NCBI GenBank assembly: GCA_005776725.1
Contig: SXOO01000252.1
Location: forward strand, 1 to 44,245
Direction of reading: 5' to 3'
DNA length: 44,245 bases
Source: Pseudomonadota bacterium
Lineage (GTDB): Bacteria > Myxococcota_A > UBA9042 > GCA-2863065
Numbering within the stretch: the stretch's first letter is position 1; each line of letters begins with the position of its first letter. This document shows positions 25,822 through 33,076 of this stretch, piece after piece. A program made the position numbers and the translations under genes. A model generated the notes under the pieces. That model had not been told where the DNA came from. It saw only the letters and a program-made list of their open reading frames with translations, and did no database searches.

Positions 25822-26871
25822 CTACTTTGGATCGCCGTCGGGAACGATGACCAGCGCCCGGGCGCAGGGTACGGCGTCGAGCCGGGCAGCGGCCTTTACG
25901 CGCCGGATTCGCAGCCGCTGGAGGTCCCAGACGGAGCGGATGATCGCCTCGCGTTGTTCGGTGGTGAGCTCGTGCCAGGCCCCCTGAACCCGAAAGCCGC
26001 CGTCTTCGGGGTCGCAGCGGAGCGCCGTTGCCCAGAGGAGGAGCGGCCGGCCCTCAGACTCTTCGAGCGGCAGCATGATCTTGACGCACTCGCCCGCAGT
26101 CAGCTCAGTGTCGGTGACGAAGCTCAACCCTCCCCCTGAGAGATCGCGGAGGGTGGCGCGGAGCGGCGCAGAGGCGCCCTCGGGGGTGACGAAGACCGGA
26201 GTGGAGATCGGCTCGCGCAGGAACTCCCGCCGATTGTCACGAGCCAGCTCCTGCGAGTGCTCCACGCGCACCACGCCCTTGTGCGATGGGGTGACGCCCC
26301 GAACGAGGCAGGTGAACTCGTACACCCCGTGCCCCGGCAAAGACAGCCGCAGGTTGAGGGGGGACTGGGGCTCGACGCACTCGGGCGGCGCGTCTCCGCC
26401 CAAACGGAGGTCGATGTGGTCCTCGTTGACGGACCAGACCACGCCAGAGGCGCTCCACGCGCCCGCGCTGGCCTGGATGTCTGCGGCTTCAGGCAGCTCT
26501 CGCGTGGAGACGAGCCAGCGGAGCAGCTGCCCGGGAGGGTGCACGCGGCGGCGGAGGCGGGTGAGCTCTACGATGATCCCGAAGTAGTGGGCTGGCGACC
26601 GCTCCTGGCGCCGCAGATCGGCCACATAAGCGGCGACTGCTCTGTCGTACCGAATTGGCGAGATCAGGAGGTCCGACAGGGACGCGTGGTCCGCGTACCT
26701 GCCGAGGTGCTCGAGTTGCGCGATCTCCGCGGGACCGAGGCCCCGCTCCTCGGCGACACCCCTGGCGTGCGTCCACGCTTCGACGCGCGCGCGCCAAGAG
26801 TTGAGCGCCGCCCCTAGCCCGAAGAGCCCGGCCCCACCGAGTGCGTATGCGAGTGATGCGTCCACGGCCAT
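25822..26871 (-). CDS. Membrane-anchored PilZ-domain protein, YcgR-like
   Basis: This is a 349-residue protein starting at ATG 26871. An N-terminal hydrophobic helix (SLAYALGGAGLFGLGAAL) is followed by a helical region and a YcgR-N-like beta domain (residues 125-205). The C-terminal PilZ domain carries the cyclic-di-GMP motif RREFLR (around residue 214) and DLSGGGLSF (around residue 242). Both halves of the RxxxR...(D/N)xSxxG signature are present, so cyclic-di-GMP binding is likely. Directly upstream of flagellin, it may slow the motor or control flagellar output, as YcgR does, though YcgR itself has no membrane helix. It is divergent from the FHA gene with 114 bases between starts. Confidence 0.88.
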   Translation of the reverse strand: MAVDASLAYALGGAGLFGLGAALNSWRARVEAWTHARGVAEERGLGPAEIAQLEHLGRYADHASLSDLLISPIRYDRAVAAYVADLRRQERSPAHYFGIIVELTRLRRRVHPPGQLLRWLVSTRELPEAADIQASAGAWSASGVVWSVNEDHIDLRLGGDAPPECVEPQSPLNLRLSLPGHGVYEFTCLVRGVTPSHKGVVRVEHSQELARDNRREFLREPISTPVFVTPEGASAPLRATLRDLSGGGLSFVTDTELTAGECVKIMLPLEESEGRPLLLWATALRCDPEDGGFRVQGAWHELTTEQREAIIRSVWDLQRLRIRRVKAAARLDAVPCARALVIVPDGDPK

Positions 26872-26985
26872 CCATCGGCGCCCCCGAGACTCCGCTTTAG
26901 CGCGAGTTCTGCAGACTCGCGAGGGCCGGCCGGTGCGTTTGCCGGGTTGGGCCATCGTGTTAAGGTCCCCCGCGAAGGAGAGACC

Positions 26986-28413
26986 ATGGCTGAACGGTAT
27001 TTCGTCATCGAGGTCAGGGACGGAGCGGGCCAAGCTGAGCGTCACGAGGTCCGCGACGAGGTCGTGATCCTCGGGCGCTCGCAAAAGCGTGCGCAGATCC
27101 TCCTGAATGACGCCAAGGCCTCAGGCCAGCACGTGGAGCTGAAGCTCGCCTCCGGTCGAGTCACCGTGACCGACATGAACAGCACCAACGGCACCTTCCT
27201 CGATGGGCGGCGCGTCCAACAGCCGTTCACCCTGGCCCCCAACGGGAGCTTTCGAGTCGGTGACTCGACGGTGCGCCTCGTCTCGGTCCATGGCTTCGCG
27301 GAGCCGAAACCCGCCCCAGCGCCCGTGGAGGGCGCGGACGCTACCCGTGCGCTGTCCGGTGACGAGCTCGATCGGCTGCGGGGCATGGGGCTTCCCCCGC
27401 CCGAGCCGGTGGAGGCGACCCAGGCGATGGACGTGGGCGCGTTCATGGCATCTCGCCAGCTGCCACCCCCGAGCACGCCGGCCAGGTCGTTCGAGGCGCC
27501 CCGACGCCCCGACCCGGGCGAGCTGCGCTCGCGCCATGCCCCAGTCGAGGCGGAAGACGACGCGCCCCGCTATGCGCCGATCGCCCCCGATCCCCGAGCG
27601 AGCGACCACCGCCTCGCGAACGCGCCGGCGGACAGAACCATGGCGTTCGACCGCTCCTCTCTCGAGGTCGGGGAGCTCGACACCACCTGGAAGGCACCGA
27701 AGGGGGCCATGGAGGAACCGGACCCTGACGAGGGGGACTCCGGCGACGACTGGGTCAAGCAGGCCAACAAGCGTGTGGACCCAGTCGAGCCAGAGGATGG
27801 GGAGGCGGCCCCGTCCAAGGGTACGCAACGCCTCATCGGCTTTCTGGGGCTCTGCGTTGCCGGGTTCATCGGGTTCACGCTGTACAGCCGGCCGGGCGCG
27901 CCCGAGATGGCGCCGCTGCCCGACGGACTTGACCCGGTCTTGGCCATCAGCGCGAATGCGGCGCGTTTGCCGCTCGAGATCATCCTGGGCAGCGTCCGCT
28001 TCGTAGACATTCTGGGCGGAGAGCAGCTCGAGTCGGTTCGGCACAACCAGAAGCGCCTCGAGTCCGCCGCGGTGTCGATGTCGGGGGGGACGCCCACGGA
28101 GAGAGTCGAGGCGCTGGCCGAGTTCAGCGCATCTGCCGAGGCGCTTCAGGCCACGGCGGTGCTGCTCGCGGAGCAGCTCGACAAGGCGCGCCTGCATCTG
28201 CTCATCGCCGGCGGCGTGGGCGCGTTCGCAGCGCTGCTGCTCCTGATCGGGGTCGGGGGATGGTTCGGCGTGCTGATGGCGCTGCTGCTGTTCCTGGCGG
28301 GCCCGCTGCCGCTCGTGCTCAGCCAGCCGGCGCCGGTGCCCCCGATCTACTTCACCGCTGCGTTCACGCTGCTCGGGCTCCCGGCGCTGGTGGGTACATG
28401 GCGACGGCGCTGA
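26986..28413 (+). CDS. FHA-domain membrane protein
   Basis: This 475-residue protein has an N-terminal forkhead-associated domain (residues 1-100): VVILGRSQKRAQILLND, SGQHVEL and MNSTNGTFLDGRRVQ are the phosphothreonine-binding loops. A long acidic, Pro-rich linker follows (about 105-275). Then come a transmembrane helix (RLIGFLGLCVAGFIGFTLY), a short helical extracytoplasmic stretch and three more hydrophobic segments at the C-terminus. It would read Ser/Thr kinase signals at the membrane. ATG 26986 has GAAGGAG in front. Its 3' end overlaps the convergent ABC-exporter gene by 50 bases. Confidence 0.9.
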   Translation: MAERYFVIEVRDGAGQAERHEVRDEVVILGRSQKRAQILLNDAKASGQHVELKLASGRVTVTDMNSTNGTFLDGRRVQQPFTLAPNGSFRVGDSTVRLVSVHGFAEPKPAPAPVEGADATRALSGDELDRLRGMGLPPPEPVEATQAMDVGAFMASRQLPPPSTPARSFEAPRRPDPGELRSRHAPVEAEDDAPRYAPIAPDPRASDHRLANAPADRTMAFDRSSLEVGELDTTWKAPKGAMEEPDPDEGDSGDDWVKQANKRVDPVEPEDGEAAPSKGTQRLIGFLGLCVAGFIGFTLYSRPGAPEMAPLPDGLDPVLAISANAARLPLEIILGSVRFVDILGGEQLESVRHNQKRLESAAVSMSGGTPTERVEALAEFSASAEALQATAVLLAEQLDKARLHLLIAGGVGAFAALLLLIGVGGWFGVLMALLLFLAGPLPLVLSQPAPVPPIYFTAAFTLLGLPALVGTWRRR

Positions 28414-30205
28414 GCGCCTCCGAGGTCCCCGCGTTGCCCGCGTCCTCCGCGCGGCACGCGTCCGCGTAGGGCCCGTCCTGACGCTCGAGCGCATCCGGTG
28501 GACCGAAGGCCAGCGCGCGTCCGGCCTCTAGAACCAGCACGTAGTCGCAGCGGCGCAAGACAGAGACGCGGTGACTGGCGATGACCACCGTGGCATCGCC
28601 GCGGCGTGACGCCAGCATGTCGACCAGCCGCCGCTCGGCGTCGTGGTCCACCGCAGACAACGCGTCGTCGAGCAGCACGAGATGGGCGCTCGACGTTGAT
28701 CCGTCGTCCTGGCGCACCGTTGTGGTGACGTCGTCCACCCAGCCCGCTCGAACAGCGGCGCGCGCGATGGCCACCCGCTGCCGCTGGCCTCCACTCAAGG
28801 TCACTCCGCGCTCTCCGACCAGAGTGTGGATCCCATCCGGCAAGCGGGCGGCGTCCTGGTCGACCGCAGCGAGACGGAGGGCGGCGTCGACGTTCGCGGG
28901 GGTGCCGCCGGGGGTGCCCAGCGCCACGTTATCGGCGAGGCTGCGGCTGAACAGCCACGCGGTCTGAGGAACGACCGCCAGGTGCCGTCGAAGGGCGGCG
29001 CGGCTCAGCGTGGTCACATCCGTTCCGTCCACGAACACGGCGCCGGCCGGGGGCTCGTCCAGTCGCGCGAACACTCGCAGGAGCGTCGACTTGCCGCTGC
29101 CCGTGGCGCCGAAGAGCCCGAGCCGGACCCCCGCCGGGACCTCGAAGCTGAGCCCCGAGAGGACCAGGGGGCCGTCTTCGGAGTAACGGAAGCTCAGGTC
29201 CTTGCAGGCGAGGGTCGGCGCGCGGGGGGCGAGCGTCGCATCGCCGTCTGCAGGCGGTGGGGCGTCGAGGATGTCGAAGACGCGCGTCAGAGACACCTGA
29301 CCCCGCTGGATCACCGACAGCACCCAGCCGAGGCCGGTGAAGGCCGACACCACGTTGGCCACATACACTGTGTAGGCCAGGATCGAGCCATAGTGCAGCG
29401 CGCCCTCCGCGACCATGCGGCCGCCCATCCCGATCAGCACGACTACGGCGAGGGATCCGACCACGCCGACGACAGGGAGGAGGAAGCTGCGGATGCCCGC
29501 CATACGCTCGAGGATCACGAGGTACCGCGTGTTGGCTTCGGCGGCACTCTGCACCACGGTGCGCTCCGCGCCGGCAGCCTGGATGGCGCGAACCCCGGAG
29601 ACAACCTCCAGGATGGTGCCAGACAGGCGCGCGAGCTCCTCCTGCGACGCGCGCATCTCCCGCATGAGCGCCTGGGAGCTGCGCCACATGACGACCAGGG
29701 CCACCGCGAGGGGCGCGACGCACGCCACCGTCAGCGTGACGCTGGTCTGGAACATCATCCAGAGGTTCAGCGGCACAGCGAACAACACGTTGAGCAGCTG
29801 TAACCCGGCGAAGCCGATGAGCGCCCGAATGAACTGGATGTCGTTGGAGCCGCGCGAGAGGAGGTCGCCGGAGCCCAGGCGCCGGAAGAATGGCGCCGCT
29901 TGCCGCATCAGCGCGCGAAAATAGTCCATCCGAACGGCGAACTCGGCCTCCCGACCCGGGATGAAGATCGCGAGGCGGCTCGCCGTGCGCACGAAGACGA
30001 TGCTCACGGACGAAGCGAGGAGCCACGCGATCCAGGTGAACGCGCCGCCGCTTGTGAGCGCGCCGAGCGCGCCCTCGAGGCACTTCGCGATCGCTATGGA
30101 CAGCAGGTTCGTGACGAGGAGGAGCACCACGCCCACGGCGAACCAGAGCCGGTAGCGCAGGGCGTAGTCTCGGATGAAGCGCCAGATGAGCGCAGCGGCG
30201 CTCAC
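28364..30205 (-). CDS. ABC exporter half-transporter (fused membrane and ATPase domains)
   Basis: This 613-residue protein has six transmembrane helices in about residues 10-300 (for example LWFAVGVVLLLVTNLLSIAI) and an ATPase domain. The ATPase shows Walker A FGATGSGKSTLLR (around 366), Q-loop, signature LSGGQRQRVAIARA (around 470), Walker B VLLDDALSAVD and switch His in IASHRVSVL. It is of the lipid/multidrug exporter type (MdlA/SmdA-like). Such half-transporters work as dimers; no second half is nearby, so a homodimer is likely. GTG 30205 overlaps the stop of the EVE gene (GTGA), so the pair is cotranscribed. The last 50 bases overlap the FHA gene on the other strand. Confidence 0.93.
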   Translation of the reverse strand: MSAAALIWRFIRDYALRYRLWFAVGVVLLLVTNLLSIAIAKCLEGALGALTSGGAFTWIAWLLASSVSIVFVRTASRLAIFIPGREAEFAVRMDYFRALMRQAAPFFRRLGSGDLLSRGSNDIQFIRALIGFAGLQLLNVLFAVPLNLWMMFQTSVTLTVACVAPLAVALVVMWRSSQALMREMRASQEELARLSGTILEVVSGVRAIQAAGAERTVVQSAAEANTRYLVILERMAGIRSFLLPVVGVVGSLAVVVLIGMGGRMVAEGALHYGSILAYTVYVANVVSAFTGLGWVLSVIQRGQVSLTRVFDILDAPPPADGDATLAPRAPTLACKDLSFRYSEDGPLVLSGLSFEVPAGVRLGLFGATGSGKSTLLRVFARLDEPPAGAVFVDGTDVTTLSRAALRRHLAVVPQTAWLFSRSLADNVALGTPGGTPANVDAALRLAAVDQDAARLPDGIHTLVGERGVTLSGGQRQRVAIARAAVRAGWVDDVTTTVRQDDGSTSSAHLVLLDDALSAVDHDAERRLVDMLASRRGDATVVIASHRVSVLRRCDYVLVLEAGRALAFGPPDALERQDGPYADACRAEDAGNAGTSEALSAVAMYPPAPGARAA

Positions 30206-30645
30206 GAGGTGCGGGTGGTGCGGCGCACCGGCGGGCCGGGTTGCTCGGACAGTGCGACGATCGCGTCCCAATGCATCTGCGACACCTTCTGTACCGAGAG
30301 GCGCGCGGCCGTGACCAGGGTCATATCAGCGAACAGCGGAGACGCCTTGACCTCGGCCAGCGTGACTGGCCGGGCCAGCTCCCGCACCGGCTCGACCTCT
30401 ACCGCGAAGAAGTGGCCGTCTGCGTCGGTCGGATCCGGGAAGGGCTGCGAGACCACGCGCACCACCCCGACCACCGCCTTCGACTTCCCCGTGTGATAGA
30501 AGAACGCCTCGTCGCCGGGCTGCATACGTCCAAGGTACGCGCGCGCCCGAGGGTTGCGGACGCCGTCCCAGGTGCCCCGGCCAGCCGCGACGAGCGTGCT
30601 CCAGCCATACGTCTCGGGTTCGGTCTTGAGGAGCCAGCGATTCAC
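30202..30645 (-). CDS. EVE-domain protein
   Basis: This 147-residue protein consists of one EVE domain, a PUA/YTH-like fold thought to bind modified bases in DNA or RNA. It begins MNRWLLKTEPETYGW, contains WDGVRNPRARAYLGRMQPGDEAFFYHTG and goes on with AVVGVVRVVSQPFPDP, which is the full consensus of the family. It is complete. It overlaps the ABC-exporter start by four bases. Its biological substrate in bacteria is not established. Confidence 0.94.
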   Translation of the reverse strand: MNRWLLKTEPETYGWSTLVAAGRGTWDGVRNPRARAYLGRMQPGDEAFFYHTGKSKAVVGVVRVVSQPFPDPTDADGHFFAVEVEPVRELARPVTLAEVKASPLFADMTLVTAARLSVQKVSQMHWDAIVALSEQPGPPVRRTTRTS

Positions 30646-30671
30646 GCGCCGACCTTAGCCCGGTCGTGGGG

Positions 30672-30722
30672 CTACTTCCAGCCCAACGCCTACTTCAGGG
30701 TGGGCGTGGCGCTCCGCTACTG
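30672..30722 (-). pseudogene. Decayed copy of the C-terminal tail of the 822-residue protein gene
   Basis: Read on the minus strand, this stretch gives PTLK, a stop, then ALGWK and stop, against PTLKKVMGWK and stop at the end of the gene whose stop lies at 33077. The DNA also matches (GGCTACTTCCAGCCCA against GGCCTACTTCCAGCCCA, then CTACTTCAGGGTGGG against CCTTCTTGAGCGTGGG). Two in-frame stops, at 30717 and within the tail, break it. It is in the same frame as the HDOD gene, whose last codons (VQ, stop) lie where the intact gene has VQW. Confidence 0.7.
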
Positions 30723-31808
30723 GACGTTGTGGTGAAGGGCGGCGGCCTTGGCTGCCGACTGCCGCAGGGTGGCGGCGATGTTGGTGAGCGCCCGGTCGTC
30801 GAGGCGCAGCGCCGCGGCGCTCGTGCGTACCTCGTCGTGCGTGTGTGCGGGATGTCCAGGATCAATGCGGATGCGGTTGAGCCCAGAGATGACTCTTACC
30901 GTGTGTACGAGGGGCGCGCAGTCGGTGGTTGGAACCACGGGTACGTGCATCCAGCGGACGACCTCTCGGACGTAGCTGGGCAGGTTCCAGTGAGTGGCGA
31001 CGGACACCCCGAGTTCGGTGTGGAGCTCGTCGAGAATCGGGGTGACCTCCGAGCGGTGGATCCACGACGTGCCTTCCTCGCCTCCATCGAGCCGCCGGGA
31101 GGTCTCGATGGCCAGGCCGTCGAGCGCGATGGTTTTTCCGATGTCGTGCATCAACGCCGCGAGGAACGCCTCATTGGGATCGCAGGTACCCCGCTCAACA
31201 GCAAAGGAGGCCGAAGCGAACGCCGTTGCGAGCGCGTGGTTCCAGAGATCGTCGAAGGCGTCGCGGTAGAACTCACGAGACGCCACGGTCTTCCGGTCGA
31301 ATAGCGCACTGGCGGCGACACTCGAGGCGACGCGGGCCACTTCGTCGTAGCCGAGGCGTACCACGGCGTCTCGCACCGTGGCCACGGGCTTGTCGCTTGC
31401 GTACATTGCGGACGCCGCGAGACGGAGCACGGACGCAGCCATCGCAGGGTCGCGATTCACCACGGCAGCAATGTCCGTCGCGCGCGAGTTCTGGTTCTGG
31501 AGCACCGCGAAGACCTGATTGGCGACCGCAGGGAACGGTGGCAGTTGGTCCACCATCCGCTGCGCCCCGAGCCGGGCAAGCTCGCGAGCGCGTGTGTTCC
31601 CAACCGCCTCGGCGGCGAGTCGAGCCGCTCGCTCCTCCCTCGAGTAGTCGGCGAAGCTCAAGTAGTCGGAGGGCGCCGGCGGCGGAGCCAGCGAGCTGGC
31701 CGGAAGCTCGGCGCCGGTCACCTTGTGCGCCGGGGGCGCAGACGGCGGCGCGCGTCGCTTGCGATCTGGGGCCTCACGCGTGAACAGCCTCCTGAAGAAT
31801 GCAAACAC
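30717..31808 (-). CDS. HDOD-domain signalling protein
   Basis: This 363-residue protein starts at GTG 31808 after a strong AAGGAGG. The N-terminus (VFAFFRRLF) and a Pro/Ala-rich linker lead to an HDOD domain from about residue 85: MVDQLPPFPAVANQVFAVL, DIAAVVNRDPAMAASVLRLA, and ALMHDIGKTIAL, where a metal-type HD pair is retained. HDOD proteins are usually non-catalytic scaffolds in chemotaxis, cyclic-di-GMP or type IV pilus signalling. It is divergent from a second HDOD gene. Its 3' end abuts the decayed tail copy, suggesting a past rearrangement; the final two or three residues may derive from that copy. Confidence 0.9.
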   Translation of the reverse strand: MFAFFRRLFTREAPDRKRRAPPSAPPAHKVTGAELPASSLAPPPAPSDYLSFADYSREERAARLAAEAVGNTRARELARLGAQRMVDQLPPFPAVANQVFAVLQNQNSRATDIAAVVNRDPAMAASVLRLAASAMYASDKPVATVRDAVVRLGYDEVARVASSVAASALFDRKTVASREFYRDAFDDLWNHALATAFASASFAVERGTCDPNEAFLAALMHDIGKTIALDGLAIETSRRLDGGEEGTSWIHRSEVTPILDELHTELGVSVATHWNLPSYVREVVRWMHVPVVPTTDCAPLVHTVRVISGLNRIRIDPGHPAHTHDEVRTSAAALRLDDRALTNIAATLRQSAAKAAALHHNVQ

Positions 31809-32171
31809 GGGTTTCCTCCTTGACTCGTCCTGACCTGGGCCGGGCTGCACCCAAGCCGACCGATACAGCCGACGAGCAGTCTCCCGTGAGGATCCTGCGG
31901 CCAGAGCCGGCGCGGTCAAACGTTCACGAACGGGACGCTCCCCCGCGGTGCCAAGGACTTTCGTGAGTGTGGCTCACCCGCCACCCCCGGGCACCGAGAG
32001 TCCTCCGTCAGCCCCCATGCGCAAGCGCACGGCCTCCAACCACCCGGTCTCGGTCCAGGCCCCAAAAAAGGCCCGGCCCCGGCGCAGTTGTCCGTTAAGG
32101 TGCGCCGCTCTGTCTCGATAGAAGTGGGAGACCGGAACCACATCAGCAGTAACAGACGAAGTGGGTGAGAC
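31809..32171. promoter_or_regulatory. Divergent HDOD intergenic region with nested inverted repeats
   Basis: These 363 bases separate two divergent HDOD genes. I see no gene. They hold several inverted repeats. CGGTGCC (31946-31952) pairs with GGCACCG (31990-31996), enclosing the smaller hairpin GTGAG/CTCAC (31963-31977). An alternative pairing is GGACTTTCG (31955-31963) with CGAGAGTCC (31995-32003; one mismatch). TGCGC/GCGCA is at 32018-32029. CCGGTCTC (32044-32051) pairs with GAGACCGG (32128-32135), which encloses GGCGCA/TGCGCC (32081-32106). The last pair ends 36 bases before the right-hand HDOD start. A structured leader for that gene is possible; no known riboswitch consensus fits. Confidence 0.45.
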
Positions 32172-33044
32172 GTGCCAACAGCAGTACACGTTGCGAATCG
32201 ACTCGAAGACGAACTGACCACGGCCCTCTCGAGAGCCGTGGCCGAGGAGCGGTTCGAGCCGCCACAGCTCCCTCATGTCGCCATGGAGGTCCTCAAGATA
32301 GCGCAGGACGCCGAAGCGAGCCTGCGCCAGATCGGCGTTGTGTTGGCGAAGAACCAGGTGCTGGCAGCGCGCATCCTCAAAGCAGCCAACTCGGTGCTCT
32401 ACTCGGGCCCACCGGTCTCGAACTTGACCTCCGCCATGATGCGCATCGGCCTCTCCGGCCTGAAACAGCTCGTCTGCGTGTACTCGTTCCAGTGCAAGGT
32501 GGCCCGGCGGCACGAGTATCAGCACGTCCTCGAGCGGTACTGGATTGAATCGGTGGCGTCCGCCGTGGCGGCCGACGGGATCGCCCGCGCGAGACACGCA
32601 GACATACAGCTGCCGTTCCTGGCCGCGCTGGTCCACGACATCGGGCGACCTATCGCGCTCACCATCCTCGCTGACCTGCGCCGGGACCACTTGAACTTCC
32701 GGAAGGCCGACGAAGCCGCGATCTTGAAGCTGGTCGAGCTGGTTCACGGTCGCCTCGGCGGGCTCGTCGCCGCGCGGTGGAAGCTCCCCCGAGAACTGCA
32801 GGAGACCATGATCTATCACCACGAGGCGGTCATCTACAAAGGCGCCGCACGCGAGCTGGTGCTCACCATCGCTGGCGCAGACGCGTTCGTTGGTCGAATC
32901 GGCGTCGGCGGTCAGCCCGAACAACAATTCAGCGCCGACGCCTACAAGGTCTTCCGGGAGCTGGGCCTCGATCGATCCCACATCGAGGGCATCGTGCGCC
33001 CCGTCCGCGAGCGCGCCGACCAGCTGGCTGGCCTGATGGGCTGA
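32172..33044 (+). CDS. HDOD-domain signalling protein (second copy)
   Basis: This 290-residue protein consists almost wholly of an HDOD domain: FEPPQLPHVAMEVLKIA, LRQIGVVLAKNQVLAARILKAA, SAMMRIGLSGLKQLV and LAALVHDIGRPIAL with an HD pair. It lacks the long linker of the divergent neighbour and the two are clearly different in sequence, so this is not a recent tandem duplication. GTG 32172 has only GGGTGAGA in front. The role is inferred only from the family: a regulatory scaffold, often tied to cyclic-di-GMP or motility. A possible structured leader lies upstream. Confidence 0.9.
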   Translation: MPTAVHVANRLEDELTTALSRAVAEERFEPPQLPHVAMEVLKIAQDAEASLRQIGVVLAKNQVLAARILKAANSVLYSGPPVSNLTSAMMRIGLSGLKQLVCVYSFQCKVARRHEYQHVLERYWIESVASAVAADGIARARHADIQLPFLAALVHDIGRPIALTILADLRRDHLNFRKADEAAILKLVELVHGRLGGLVAARWKLPRELQETMIYHHEAVIYKGAARELVLTIAGADAFVGRIGVGGQPEQQFSADAYKVFRELGLDRSHIEGIVRPVRERADQLAGLMG

Positions 33045-33076
33045 GCGGAGAGAAGGAGGCCACGCCCCGCGTGGGC

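Noticed and set aside
31981..32100. Cyclic-di-GMP (GEMM-type) riboswitch near the HDOD genes
   Set aside because: A GCGCAAGCGCACGGCCTCC stretch resembles part of the consensus, but the two tetraloop/receptor helices and the conserved ACGCAAAGCC core are missing on both strands.
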